A stretch of DNA of 64,000 nucleotides from Hymenobacter mucosus (lineage in GTDB: Bacteria > Bacteroidota > Bacteroidia > Cytophagales > Hymenobacteraceae). Below the pieces are notes generated by a model that saw only the letters and a list, made by a program, of their open reading frames with translations, made no database searches and had not been told where the DNA came from. The stretch lies in the NCBI RefSeq assembly GCF_900188255.1, contig NZ_FZNS01000003.1:62001-126000 (forward strand). The letters run 5' to 3'. This document shows positions 8,130 through 16,706 of this stretch, piece by piece (positions within the stretch are counted from its first letter, which is position 1; every line of letters starts with the position of its first letter). Both the position numbers and the translations under genes were made by a program.

Positions 8130-10568
8130 CTAACCGTTCAGTTTGGGCTGCACCTGCATGCGGTTCAGGTCGAGTTCTAGGTCATCATCTTCTTCGTGGT
8201 AGTTATCATCGTAATGACGAATACCGGATTGGTCAATGATGTCCTCGTCCTTGCCGTGCTCAAAGGTAACGAGCAAGCAGGGTAGCAGAATCAGGTTAGA
8301 AAAGTTGGTTATCAGCAGGCTAGCCGACATCAACAATCCGAGGGCTTTGGTGCCACCAAACTCAGAGAAGGCAAACACCGAAAATCCCAAGAACAGCACA
8401 ATACTGGTGTAAATCATGCTGGTACCTGCCTCAGAAAGCGTGGTGGTAATAGCCGCTTTCACGCGGCGGCCGTTGGCGGCCATTTCCTGCCGGAACTTGG
8501 CTAGCAAGTGAATGGAGTTGTCGCCGTCGATGCCGAGCGCAATGCTGAAAATCAGGGCCGTGCTGGGCTTAAGCGGAATACCAAAGTAGCCCATAATGCC
8601 GCCCGTGAGCAGGAGCGTAAAGAAGTTGGGCAGGAGGGTGAAGAACACGGCCCGGATGCTCCGGAACAAAATCAACACTACTAAGCCCACCAGCGCGAAG
8701 GCGATGAGCAAGCTCTCCTTCAGCGTGCCAATCAGGTATTCGTTGCCCTTAGTGAAGATAATGGTGGTACCCGTCAGCTTCACATCCATGCCCGTACCGT
8801 TGAAGATCTGGCGAATTTGGGGCTGAATCTGGTTGCTCAGCAGAGTATCCAGGTTGCGGGAGCCGATGTCGGCAATCTTCAAGGAAATGCGCGCCTCCCG
8901 CATGGTGCTATCAGTGAAGGAACGCAAGAGCTTGCTGGTTAGCTGCCCCTCGCTGCCTTTGGTAGACTGCGAATGAGCCAGGTAGCTGAAGATGTAGTTC
9001 TTCTCCGAGTTATCGGGGAGGCGGTAGTACTCGGGGCTGCCGTTGTAAAACGCTTGAGTAGAGCCCTTCAGGAAGGTTACGATGCTGACAGGGGTAGTAA
9101 GTACGGGTTGGGTGCGCAAGAACTTCTCTAGGCGGTCGATGCGCTCCAGGTTTTTTAGCTTCAGCAAGCCCTTGGGCCGGCCCGTATCAACTACCAGTTC
9201 CAGGGGCATCACCCCGTTGAAGTGCTGCTCGAAGAACTTCAAGTCGGAGTTTACCGACGAATCCTTGGGCAGGTCGTCTACCATGTAAGACACCGATTTT
9301 ACCTTGCTCACGCCAAAGGCTGCCAGCACTACAAAGGCCAACGCAGCCAAGTACACGGTGCGCCGACGCTCCAGCACGAGGTAGTCGAAGAACTCCAGTA
9401 GCTTGGTTAGGGGCTTGGCTTCCAGATGCTCTAGCTGCTTGGGTGTGGGCGGGGGCAGCAGCGTGAAGATGATAGGCATCAGAATAAACGATACCATGAA
9501 CGCCACGAAAATATTGATAGTAGCCACCGCGCCAAACTGAAACAGAATGGCAATGTTGGTGAAGCAAAACACCACGAAGCCCACGGCTGTCGTGGTGTTA
9601 TTCATGAGCGTTACCAGCCCAATTTTACGCACTACCCGGGCCATAGCCAGCACTTGGTTGCCCGATTTGCGGTAGTCGTAGTGGTAGCGGGAAAGCAGGT
9701 ACGTGCAGTTCGGGATGCCAATAACGATGATGATGCTCGGAATCAGACCCGTAAGTAGGTTGATCTTGTACCCCATCAGCACCATGGAGCCAATGCACCA
9801 CGTAACAACGATGAGCACAATGAGCAAGGGAAAGACCACGGCCGACCAGGTGCGGAAAAACATGAGTAGCGTGAGGGCCATCATGGCAATGGTCAGGCCC
9901 ACAAACAGTTTCATCTCTGCCGCCACTTTCGTGGTCATGGTAGCCCGCACGTAGGGCAGGCCGGCGTAGTGCATTTTGATGCCGGTTTTCTTCTGAAAGC
10001 GCTCCGCATGCCCCAGTATCTCCTGCATCACGGCCTCGCGGCGGCTGGAGTTTAGGTACTTCGGGTCCATGGTGAGGGCCAGCAGCGTGGCACCGGTAGT
10101 AGGCGAAATCAGCTGGCCTTTGTAGAACTCCTGGGCGTTTACAATCCGCATTAAGGAGTCTAGCTCGGGCTGGGTTTGGGGAAAACGTCGGAAGATGGGA
10201 ACCGCTCGGAAGCTGCGCGTCAGGGTATCCTTCTCCAGCTTGGGCAGGCGCGTTACGCTCAATACGCCATTCACGCCGCGCACTTTGGCGAGGGTATCGG
10301 TGAGCGTACGCAGCTCGTTGAAATTACCAAGCCGGTACACCGAACTATCTTGCATACCCAGCACGAGCACGTTGCCATCCTCACCAAACTTCTTTTTGAA
10401 GCGTTGGAAGTACATCATGTCCGGGTCGTCGGGCGAAACGACCTGGGCGAAGTCGTACGTCATTTCAACCTTGCGGGCCTCCCAGGCCATGAATACCGTG
10501 ATAACGGCCAGCAGCCCAATCAGGAGCCGGCGGTTTTTAATGACAAACAGGGCGAGGTTTCTCCACAT
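8130..10568 (-). CDS. RND-superfamily (MMPL/patched-like) exporter
   Basis: An 812-residue integral membrane protein with the duplicated RND layout. A first helix (~10-30) is followed by a large periplasmic domain, then five to six helices (~215-390), a second periplasmic domain (~430-610) and a final helix bundle (~620-790). 'GIPNCTYLLSRYHYDY' and 'GIDGDNSIHLLAKFRQE' are the paired helix-4-end signatures of the MMPL/SSD-like group, the second with the GxDxD-like acidic residues used for proton coupling. This subgroup exports lipids or hydrophobic compounds; the cargo here is unknown. No membrane-fusion or outer-membrane partner is adjacent. It lies upstream of ileS on the same strand. Confidence 0.88.
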   Translation of the reverse strand: MWRNLALFVIKNRRLLIGLLAVITVFMAWEARKVEMTYDFAQVVSPDDPDMMYFQRFKKKFGEDGNVLVLGMQDSSVYRLGNFNELRTLTDTLAKVRGVNGVLSVTRLPKLEKDTLTRSFRAVPIFRRFPQTQPELDSLMRIVNAQEFYKGQLISPTTGATLLALTMDPKYLNSSRREAVMQEILGHAERFQKKTGIKMHYAGLPYVRATMTTKVAAEMKLFVGLTIAMMALTLLMFFRTWSAVVFPLLIVLIVVTWCIGSMVLMGYKINLLTGLIPSIIIVIGIPNCTYLLSRYHYDYRKSGNQVLAMARVVRKIGLVTLMNNTTTAVGFVVFCFTNIAILFQFGAVATINIFVAFMVSFILMPIIFTLLPPPTPKQLEHLEAKPLTKLLEFFDYLVLERRRTVYLAALAFVVLAAFGVSKVKSVSYMVDDLPKDSSVNSDLKFFEQHFNGVMPLELVVDTGRPKGLLKLKNLERIDRLEKFLRTQPVLTTPVSIVTFLKGSTQAFYNGSPEYYRLPDNSEKNYIFSYLAHSQSTKGSEGQLTSKLLRSFTDSTMREARISLKIADIGSRNLDTLLSNQIQPQIRQIFNGTGMDVKLTGTTIIFTKGNEYLIGTLKESLLIAFALVGLVVLILFRSIRAVFFTLLPNFFTLLLTGGIMGYFGIPLKPSTALIFSIALGIDGDNSIHLLAKFRQEMAANGRRVKAAITTTLSEAGTSMIYTSIVLFLGFSVFAFSEFGGTKALGLLMSASLLITNFSNLILLPCLLVTFEHGKDEDIIDQSGIRHYDDNYHEEDDDLELDLNRMQVQPKLNG

Positions 10569-10585
10569 AGGCTGCTAAAATGCAG

Positions 10586-10593
10586 CAAAGGTA
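10586..10593 (-). promoter_or_regulatory. -7 element TACCTTTG of the exporter gene
   Basis: Minus-strand TACCTTTG is a full match to TAnnTTTG and ends 18 bases before the exporter start codon, predicting a leader of only about a dozen bases. No TTG at 19-base spacing was found. Confidence 0.6.
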
Positions 10594-10794
10594 CGCAACT
10601 ATGGCATGAGCCTCAGCCATTAAACCAAGGAGTCTGGGCGTTGTCTAAAAACAACCTCGGCAGGCGGTGTGCATATTTATTTCAGATATAGACAACTGTA
10701 AATGTAACTCTACACGTAAATAGCCCCATCCTACGGTTTTGGTCGGTGCCATAATTGCATTTTGCCAGGCCCTGGGTCTTTCCTTTCCTTGCCA

Positions 10795-11199
10795 ATGACT
10801 CTTTTTCAGACTCCTGAGGCCTCTTTGACGTACAATTCGGCTTCTCAGACTCTGCATCTTAGCTACAACGCCACGCGCTTATCCGTTTCCTTCGGGGAAG
10901 CATACCAGCGGGCCTTGAAGCAGATGCTAGAGCACAATGTGGGTAAGCTCTTGCTTGACTTAAAGCGGAACGCCCCGCCTACCGAAGATGAAACGGAGCA
11001 GATTTTATTGCCGCTGATTGAGGCGCTACCTGCTCATCACCACCAACCCCTGTTCATCGCCGCCGTCGTATCGGAAGGCCAGTACCAGTATCAAATTGGT
11101 AATTACTCAGCTAGTAGTGGCGCCATTGCACCGGCCCACGTTGAGTTCAACTATTTCACATCTCGCCGTGATGCCACTGCGTGGCTCAGCGAGAACTAA
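10795..11199 (+). CDS. Small STAS-like protein (paralogue of the protein at 30.7 kb)
   Basis: A 134-residue soluble protein of unknown role. Its alternating pattern (beta strands, then 'YQRALKQMLEHNVGKLLLDLKRNAP', then 'FNYFTSRRDATAWL' at the C-terminus) resembles the small STAS/SpoIIAA-like proteins common in Cytophagales. It has the same layout as the 135-residue protein at 30710-31117, with matching 'YR/QxAL ... LDL' and 'F ... A..WL' positions. A TTG at 10762 in the same frame would add 11 residues; the ATG at 10795 is preferred. A regulatory or sensory role is only a guess from the fold type. Confidence 0.65.
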   Translation: MTLFQTPEASLTYNSASQTLHLSYNATRLSVSFGEAYQRALKQMLEHNVGKLLLDLKRNAPPTEDETEQILLPLIEALPAHHHQPLFIAAVVSEGQYQYQIGNYSASSGAIAPAHVEFNYFTSRRDATAWLSEN

Positions 11200-11241
11200 G
11201 CGCTACGCCCCACCTTACTCCGCTCCTATTCCACCCAATCA

Positions 11242-11273
11242 AAAGGCCCCCGGCAGTACTGCCGGGGGCCTTT
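11242..11273. terminator. Bidirectional terminator between STAS-like gene and glyS
   Basis: A perfect 32-base palindrome (AAAGGCCCCCGGCAG / CTGCCGGGGGCCTTT) sits in the convergent gap, with A/T runs on both sides. Confidence 0.9.
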
Positions 11274-11295
11274 CTGTTAGCGAAGAACGCTCTTC

Positions 11296-12813
11296 TTACA
11301 GCTGCTCAAAAATGCGGGCAAAGCTCACAGCCTCGCCAATGTACGCGCGCAGGTCAGCAATGGGCATGCGGGTTTGCTCGCGCGAGTCGCGGTGGCGTAC
11401 GGTCACGGTGTTATCTTCTAGGGTCTGGTGGTCGACGGCCACGCAGAAGGGCGTCCCAATAAGGTCTTGGCGTGTGTAGCGCGTACCGATAGAATCCTTC
11501 TCTTCTACTACCAGCGGAAAGTCATGGCGCAGGCTGTTGTAGATTTCATTGGCTTTCTCGGGTAGGCCATCTTTTTTCACCAGCGGGAAGATGGCCGCTT
11601 TGATGGGCGCTACGGCGGGGTGCAGCTTCAGCAATTTGCGCGTTTTGGTTTGCTGCTTCTCGCCTTCGCCCTCCGTAATGGTTTCCTCCTGGAAGGCCTG
11701 GCAGAGGGTAGCCAAGAACAAACGGTCGGCGCCCACGGACGTTTCTACCACGTAGGGCACGTAGTTGCCGTAGGGCTTACCCGTTTCGGGGTTCACATCG
11801 TTGTCGAAGTAGTTCTGCTTCTTGCGGCTGTACTGCTGGTGCTGAGTCAGGTCGAAGTCGCCGCGGGAGTGGATACCCTCAATTTCCTTGAAGCCGAAGG
11901 GGAATTCGTATTCAATGTCAACGGCAGCTTTGGCGTAGTGAGCCAGCTTCTCGTGGTCATGGAAACGGAGCTTGGCAGCGGGTAGGCCCATGGCTTCGTG
12001 CCAGCGGCGGCGCGTTTCCTTCCACTGCTGGTACCACTCGCCTTCGGTGCCAGGGCGCACAAAGAATTGCATTTCCATCTGCTCGAACTCCCGCATGCGG
12101 AAGATGAACTGGCGGGCCACAATCTCGTTGCGGAAGGCCTTACCAATTTGAGCAATACCGAAGGGCACCTTCGCCCGCGCCGACTTCTGCACGTTCAGGA
12201 AGTTCACGAAGATTCCCTGGGCCGTTTCGGGGCGCAGGTAAATCTGCGACGAATCGCCGGCTACGGCGCCTACCTGCGTGGAGAACATCAGGTTAAACTG
12301 ACGCACCTCGGTCCAGTTGGCCGTTTTGCTGATGGGGCACAGAATTTTCTCATCTAAGATGAGCTGCTTCACGCCCGCCAAGTCGTTTTCGGTAAGCAAG
12401 CGGCCCAACTCTACTAGCAACGCATCGGCACGCGCCTTGTCTCCCGCGTTTTCGTACTCGGCGGCTTTGTCTTCTACCAGCACGTCGGCGCGGTAGCGCT
12501 TCTTGCTGTCGAGGTTATCAATGAGCGGATCGGAGAAACCATCTACGTGCCCCGACGCTTTCCACGTGGTTGGGTGCATGAAGATGGCAGCATCAATGCC
12601 TACTACGTTTTGGTTGAGCTGGGTCATGGCCCGCCACCACAGCTGCTTCAGGTTGTTCTTCAACTCTACGCCATACGGACCATAGTCGTACACGGCAGCC
12701 AGGCCATCGTAAATTTCCGAGGAAGGGAAGACAAAGCCATACTCCTTGGCGTGCGACACGATATCGGCCAGGGTGCTCTCGGCCGTAGTGGGTTTCTGCT
12801 GGGCGTTACTCAT
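11296..12813 (-). CDS. glyS: Glycyl-tRNA synthetase, single-chain dimeric type
   Basis: Class II synthetase that charges tRNA-Gly. It is the alpha2 form shared with archaea and eukaryotes, not the bacterial alpha2beta2 GlyQ/GlyS form. The 505 residues contain the class II motif 2 region ('FRNEIVARQFIFRMREFEQ'), a long 'SSQIYLRPETAQGIF' signature, and the C-terminal anticodon-binding domain ('HPAVAPIKAAIFPLVKKDG ... IGTRYTRQDLIGTPFCVAVD'). Start ATG 12813 (MSNAQQKPTTAES) is chosen over an upstream in-frame codon that would add 13 hydrophobic residues. A TAnnTTTG element lies ~113 bases upstream. Confidence 0.95.
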   Translation of the reverse strand: MSNAQQKPTTAESTLADIVSHAKEYGFVFPSSEIYDGLAAVYDYGPYGVELKNNLKQLWWRAMTQLNQNVVGIDAAIFMHPTTWKASGHVDGFSDPLIDNLDSKKRYRADVLVEDKAAEYENAGDKARADALLVELGRLLTENDLAGVKQLILDEKILCPISKTANWTEVRQFNLMFSTQVGAVAGDSSQIYLRPETAQGIFVNFLNVQKSARAKVPFGIAQIGKAFRNEIVARQFIFRMREFEQMEMQFFVRPGTEGEWYQQWKETRRRWHEAMGLPAAKLRFHDHEKLAHYAKAAVDIEYEFPFGFKEIEGIHSRGDFDLTQHQQYSRKKQNYFDNDVNPETGKPYGNYVPYVVETSVGADRLFLATLCQAFQEETITEGEGEKQQTKTRKLLKLHPAVAPIKAAIFPLVKKDGLPEKANEIYNSLRHDFPLVVEEKDSIGTRYTRQDLIGTPFCVAVDHQTLEDNTVTVRHRDSREQTRMPIADLRAYIGEAVSFARIFEQL

Positions 12814-12925
12814 GAATAAAAAAGTAGGAGGCGAAAGGCAAAAAGTAGACATGCCGCGTACGGGCCGATGGCCGCATACGGTCAGGATTTACGCTCTGCC
12901 AACCCCTCATTTCGGGAAGTATTGG

Positions 12926-12933
12926 CAAAAGTA
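12926..12933 (-). promoter_or_regulatory. Putative -7 element (TACTTTTG) of glyS
   Basis: The minus strand reads TACTTTTG, a full match to TAnnTTTG, 113 bases before the glyS start. No -33 TTG is visible at the usual spacing. Confidence 0.4.
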
Positions 12934-13040
12934 GCGGATGCTGCGGCATGCGCCGCATTAAAGTCAACTTGTTGAATATTCCTGCGTTTAGCGTCTCAAC
13001 CTGGGCGCTTCCATGCTTCTCCCATAACAATTTCATAATC

Positions 13041-13070
13041 TTGCGCCCCTTTCGGGCGGCACTACCTTTG
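13041..13070 (+). promoter_or_regulatory. Bacteroidetes-type promoter of the phosphate transporter gene
   Basis: TTG at 13041-13043, a 19-base spacer and TACCTTTG at 13063-13070 match the Bacteroidetes housekeeping promoter (-33 TTG, -7 TAnnTTTG) in both elements and in spacing. The start codon is at 13106, giving a leader of about 30 bases. It is the clearest promoter in the window. Confidence 0.8.
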
Positions 13071-13105
13071 ATTGCCGAAACTTAATTTTCACAAATCTCC
13101 CCCTT

Positions 13106-14506
13106 ATGTTTGGCTTAGAGCCTCATGTGCTGTTGCTGCTGCTGGCTTGTCTGGTAGCGGCCTGCGCGTTTGAATTCGTCAACGGTTTCCACGATACGGC
13201 CAACGCCGTGGCTACCGTTATTTACACCAATGCCCTGCGGCCCTGGGTAGCGGTAGTGTGGTCGGGCTTCTGGAACTTCATCGGAGTACTCACGGGCGGT
13301 ATTGCGGTGGCCATGGGCATCGTGTACCTTCTACCGGTAGAAAGCCTGGTCGACCAGAATGTGTACCATGGCATTGCTATGGTTGGGGCGCTGATTATTG
13401 CGGCCATCATCTGGAACGTGGGTACCTGGTACTACGGCCTGCCGTCGTCGTCGTCGCACGCCTTAATTGGGTCTATTCTGGGCGTGGGTATTGCCTTCTC
13501 CTTACTCCCCGACTCCCACAATGCGGCTATCAACTGGAGCAAGGCTGGCGAAACCATGGCTTCGCTGCTGATTAGCCCCATCTTCGGCTTTTCGCTTACC
13601 ATCATCATGATGTTCTTGTTAAAGCGCTTCGTGGCGAACAAGGGCATCTTTAAGGAGCCGCACAAGCGCAAGCCCCCACCCATCTGGATTCGCCTGATTC
13701 TGATTGCTACCTGCACGCTAGTGAGCTTTTTCCACGGCTCCAACGACGGGCAGAAGGGCGTGGGCCTGATCATGCTGATTTTGATAGGCATTGTGCCCGT
13801 GCATTTTGCCCTCAATCAGAAGCTGAATCCCTTAGACATGCGCGACTCCCTCAACAAGGTGGAGACGGTAATGGGCAAAATAAACCCCGCTGGTCTCAGC
13901 CAAGCAGACAGCCAACTGCTAGCCGATATCAGGACGCAAACTAATAGCCTCGACCAGATTTTTGCCGGCAAAACCGACGTGAAGCAGCTGCCCGAGTCGG
14001 CACGCTTCGAGATTCGCAAAGCCATTTTGCTGCTGAACAACCGCGCCAAGAAACTCACTTCGAGCGACAAGTTACCCCTTAGCACCGTTGACCGCACAAC
14101 GTTTGAGCAAGGCATTACCGAAATGCGCGCCTTCACCGACTATGCTCCGTGGCAAGTGTCGTTCATGGTGGCCCTGTCGTTGGGCATCGGCACTATGGTT
14201 GGCTGGCAGCGTATTGTGAAAACTATTGGCGAGCGAATCGGCAAGGAGCACCTAACTTACGCCCAGGGCGCTTCGTCGGAGCTGATTGCTGCGGCCATGA
14301 TTGGGGTAAACACCCAGTTTGGTTTGCCGGTATCTACCACCCACGTATTGTCATCGGCCATTGCTGGTTCCATGGTCGCCAACCGTGGCATCAAGAACTT
14401 GAACCCGCAGATGGTGCGCAATATTGCCCTGGCCTGGGTGCTTACCTTGCCCGTTACCATGTTCTTGTCAGGAGCTCTGTTTTTGCTGTTCCGAGCTGTA
14501 CTATAG
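13106..14506 (+). CDS. PiT-family inorganic phosphate transporter
   Basis: A 466-residue polytopic membrane protein of the PiT family (low-affinity, cation-coupled phosphate uptake). The duplicated family signatures are present: 'FVNGFHDTANAVAT' near residue 25 and 'FHGSNDGQKGVG' near residue 215, plus 'VSTTHVLSSAIAGSM' and 'SSSSHALIGSILG', the paired serine/threonine-histidine motifs. A hydrophilic cytoplasmic loop of ~120 residues (about 240-345) separates the two halves. No PhoU-like gene is adjacent. Start ATG 13106 agrees with the upstream promoter. Confidence 0.93.
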   Translation: MFGLEPHVLLLLLACLVAACAFEFVNGFHDTANAVATVIYTNALRPWVAVVWSGFWNFIGVLTGGIAVAMGIVYLLPVESLVDQNVYHGIAMVGALIIAAIIWNVGTWYYGLPSSSSHALIGSILGVGIAFSLLPDSHNAAINWSKAGETMASLLISPIFGFSLTIIMMFLLKRFVANKGIFKEPHKRKPPPIWIRLILIATCTLVSFFHGSNDGQKGVGLIMLILIGIVPVHFALNQKLNPLDMRDSLNKVETVMGKINPAGLSQADSQLLADIRTQTNSLDQIFAGKTDVKQLPESARFEIRKAILLLNNRAKKLTSSDKLPLSTVDRTTFEQGITEMRAFTDYAPWQVSFMVALSLGIGTMVGWQRIVKTIGERIGKEHLTYAQGASSELIAAAMIGVNTQFGLPVSTTHVLSSAIAGSMVANRGIKNLNPQMVRNIALAWVLTLPVTMFLSGALFLLFRAVL

Positions 14507-14534
14507 CTTAGCTCATCTAGTCTTAGAATCATAC

Positions 14535-14569
14535 AAAAAGCCCGCCCCGAAATTCGGGGCGGGCTTTTT
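14535..14569 (+). terminator. Terminator of the phosphate transporter gene
   Basis: A strong hairpin, AAAAAGCCCGCCCCGA / TCGGGGCGGGCTTTTT with loop AAT, is followed by a T-run and starts 28 bases after the stop codon. Confidence 0.9.
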
Positions 14570-14660
14570 GTTTACTCATTTTGAAGCTAGCTCACCAGGT
14601 TGGGAAAACGAAGGTATTTTAGCTAATGCCTGCTGGCTAACGGGCTGATTCACTACCAAC

Positions 14661-14703
14661 TTATCCACTTATGCACACTAAATAGTGTGGATAATGTGGA
14701 TAA
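14661..14703. other. DnaA-box cluster, left part of the putative origin
   Basis: Four DnaA-box-like 9-mers occur in 43 bases: TTATCCACT (14661-14669), TTATGCACA (14669-14677), and two exact TGTGGATAA copies that directly abut (14686-14694 and 14695-14703). They lie just beyond the stop codon of the minus-strand gene at 14709-15194. The density is far above chance, so this is probably part of oriC. Confidence 0.7.
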
Positions 14704-14708
14704 CTCAG

Positions 14709-15194
14709 TTAGGCTGGCCACTGTACTTCCAAATCGTCGTTGATAAACACGCCGAAGTTGACAAACTGCAGCTGGTTCTCATCGAAGTATAAGTCAATCA
14801 TTTCCTTCTCGTAGGAGAGGCGCATCTCGCCCGTGTCCATTTTCTCTACGTCGCTCTGCTCGTGGCCGTGGCGCTTCATGAGGTCCTGAATTTCCTCGGG
14901 AGTTTTGCCGTGAATGGCTTCGCCGTACAGCCGGATGCCGGGGTGGTCGGTTTCGATGCAGCTGAGGCGATAGTCGTCTTCCCGGTCGAAGTACAGAGAG
15001 TAGCCTTCTTCCAAGTAGTTCCACGCTTGGTGTTCAAACTCGTCATCGTCTTCCGACTCTTCAATCTCCTCGGGCTCGCCCATCAGGGCCCGCACCTCAT
15101 CCATGGAGGCACCGAACTTGAGCGGACCCATTCCTTTGCCGAGGACGATTTCATTTTCTTCCGTGCTGGCCGCTTGGTTGCTGGATGTTTGCAT
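14709..15194 (-). CDS. Conserved hypothetical acidic protein within the origin region
   Basis: A 161-residue acidic soluble protein with no signal peptide. It contains 'GMGPLKFGASMDEVRALMGEPEEIEE' (about residues 21-46), which resembles the small-outer-membrane-protein-assembly/SmpA-like 'GMs.eeV...lG.P' pattern seen in many uncharacterised proteins. Here it is cytoplasmic by sequence. The rest alternates short strands and charged helices. I do not recognise a function. The start MQTSSNQ (15194) is preferred to a more upstream codon at 15260 that would overlap the next gene. It is bracketed by DnaA-box clusters on both sides. Confidence 0.65.
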   Translation of the reverse strand: MQTSSNQAASTEENEIVLGKGMGPLKFGASMDEVRALMGEPEEIEESEDDDEFEHQAWNYLEEGYSLYFDREDDYRLSCIETDHPGIRLYGEAIHGKTPEEIQDLMKRHGHEQSDVEKMDTGEMRLSYEKEMIDLYFDENQLQFVNFGVFINDDLEVQWPA

Positions 15195-15256
15195 ATGGCT
15201 TATGTGAGGAATGGTAAATGGGTAAAAAGGGTGGGAGTAAAGGTAGACAAGGGTTG

Positions 15257-15763
15257 TCACTTGCCGTAGCGAGTCTCGAATTCAAGCCGCTGGGCAAGGT
15301 AAGCGGGATGTTGTTTGGCCTGGTCCCACTTCTGCTTAAAGATGCGGGCAGCTTCCGCTTTTTCCGGATCCTCGGGAGCCCGTGGTAGTTCGTCGCGGCC
15401 ATGGGCTCCGCTCTGGCCTTTTTTATCAGCCGGAACTGGGCCGTCGTACTTTTTGCCGCCTTTGTGGTTGGCGTAGCGACGCGACCGGGTGAAGCCCATT
15501 TGCAAGAACTTTCGGGCCATGTCGGCTCCCACAAAGTCGTTGGCCTCTAAATAAGCCTCAAAGAGCTTATAAATGGTTTCGCTAGACTCCTGTGCCACTT
15601 CGGGGGTACGAAAGCGCCAGTGGGGCAGAATCTCCCCTTTATAGGGCTGTACTAGCAGTACCCCCTGCTCGCCTTTACCTACGCGGTACAGTTCCGGGTG
15701 CTGCCGGAAATCTACAGTGCGGAAATCAAGCGTGTAATCGAAGGGCATGAGATAAGGGGCCAT
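15257..15763 (-). CDS. DUF4385 family protein
   Basis: About 168 residues matching the DUF4385 family: 'FDYTLDFRTVDFRQHPELYRVGKGEQGVLLVQPYKGEILPHWRFRTPEVA', then 'DFVGADMARKFLQMGFTRSRRYANHKGGKKY' (only short parts are diagnostic). The family occurs in bacteria and phages and has no established function. In-frame ATGs at 15763 and 15748 are both possible; the second gives a start (MPFDYTLDF) very close to family N-termini. The frame is open up to 15991, but that extension has no family match and overlaps an upstream DnaA-box-like site. It is followed, on the same strand, by the acidic protein gene. Confidence 0.8.
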   Translation of the reverse strand: MAPYLMPFDYTLDFRTVDFRQHPELYRVGKGEQGVLLVQPYKGEILPHWRFRTPEVAQESSETIYKLFEAYLEANDFVGADMARKFLQMGFTRSRRYANHKGGKKYDGPVPADKKGQSGAHGRDELPRAPEDPEKAEAARIFKQKWDQAKQHPAYLAQRLEFETRYGK

Positions 15764-15800
15764 CACAGGAGGCAAGCCTAGTATACGCCAACACCTACTC

Positions 15801-15857
15801 TGTGGATATCCCCTGTCAAAAATCAAAAGCTGCTTTGGTGCCCGCCGCTTATCCACA
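15801..15857. other. DnaA-box-like sites upstream of the DUF4385 gene
   Basis: A TGTGGATAT (15801-15809) and an exact TTATCCACA (15849-15857) lie between the DUF4385 start and the main box cluster. They link the left and right clusters into one origin region. Confidence 0.55.
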
Positions 15858-15979
15858 CGCCTTGGGCATAACTCGTGGTGCCCGTAAGCTAGCTCAAGTA
15901 AAGAAGCCGGAAGCTGCCCCCTACCTGCTCTTACTTTCCAGCTTTGCCCAACTGACTTCCGAAGGGAGAAGGGAGCCGA

Positions 15980-16520
15980 GCTTTTCCACACAGTTAATAA
16001 CTTTTTAAATTCTTCTTTTTTAAAATTTCTTTTTGTCTCCTGCCATTAGGGCTGTGTATAAGTGGATAAGAAACGGAGGTTATGCACAGCGGGGATAACA
16101 TGTGCACAATAACTAGCTTATCCACCGTCTATCAACAGGGTATGTGGATAGTAAGTAGCTGATACAAAGATTCATAACCGAGTTTTTCACAATCCACAGG
16201 GGTTCTGCACAAATCCACAATCCACAGCTGTGTATAGGTGTGGATTGTGTGATTATCGGGGGAAAGTTGTCCACCCTTATCCACCGTACTATCCCCACAG
16301 TGGCCTCCTGTTACGGGTTGTCACCATCCAAAAAAACTTGTCCGCAAGTTCTCCACGGGTTATCCCCATGTTTCCCCAGTGTTATCCACGGATTATTTCA
16401 GCATCAAGCAGATAGGTGGATAACTTATGTGGATTACGATTTTCAAAATCCGAAAAGCGCCCCTGCGTACCCCAATGCAGATTTATGGGTGTGGATATCT
16501 AGCTGCACACCCTCCTATAT
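15980..16520. other. Putative chromosomal replication origin (oriC), main cluster
   Basis: About 540 bases without a credible gene hold many DnaA-box-like 9-mers on both strands. Clear examples are TGTGTATAA (16053-16061), AGTGGATAA (16061-16069), TTATGCACA (16080-16088), TTATCCACC (16118-16126 and 16277-16285), TGTGGATAG (16143-16151), TTATCCACG (16382-16390) and GGTGGATAA (16415-16423). Additional shortened or single-mismatch forms fill the gaps. At the left edge an AT-rich tract (15994-16035, T-rich runs of 4-6) could be the unwinding element. mnmG, a classic origin neighbour, lies ~3 kb away; dnaA itself is not in the window. Confidence 0.75.
15994..16035. other. AT-rich tract, candidate duplex-unwinding element
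   Basis: Almost pure A/T sequence with long T-runs lies immediately beside the densest DnaA-box block and stands out from the GC-rich surroundings. Its role as an unwinding element is inferred from position only. Confidence 0.5.
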
Positions 16521-16649
16521 AGTGAGTAATAGGATTATGGATAGAAGGCCGACTAGGACAGCCGACTATCAGCAGAACTACTAGCTGAATGGCTCACGCT
16601 GCCCTGCGTTGGATGCAGGATAGTACATGCATTGCCCATGGCTAAACGC

Positions 16650-16687
16650 AAAAGCGCCCGGCTCCTTCTAAAGGAAGCCGGGCGCTT
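16650..16687 (-). terminator. Terminator of the Ig-like lipoprotein gene
   Basis: A GC-rich hairpin (AAGCGCCCGGCTCC / GGAAGCCGGGCGCTT) lies 20 bases downstream of the stop codon, with A's to its left that give U's on the minus transcript. Confidence 0.8.
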
Positions 16688-16706
16688 ACGTTCTGCAACG
16701 CTGGTA

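Noticed and set aside
16230..16584. Short open frames inside the DnaA-box region
   Set aside because: They consist of translated box repeats and have no recognisable domain or start context.
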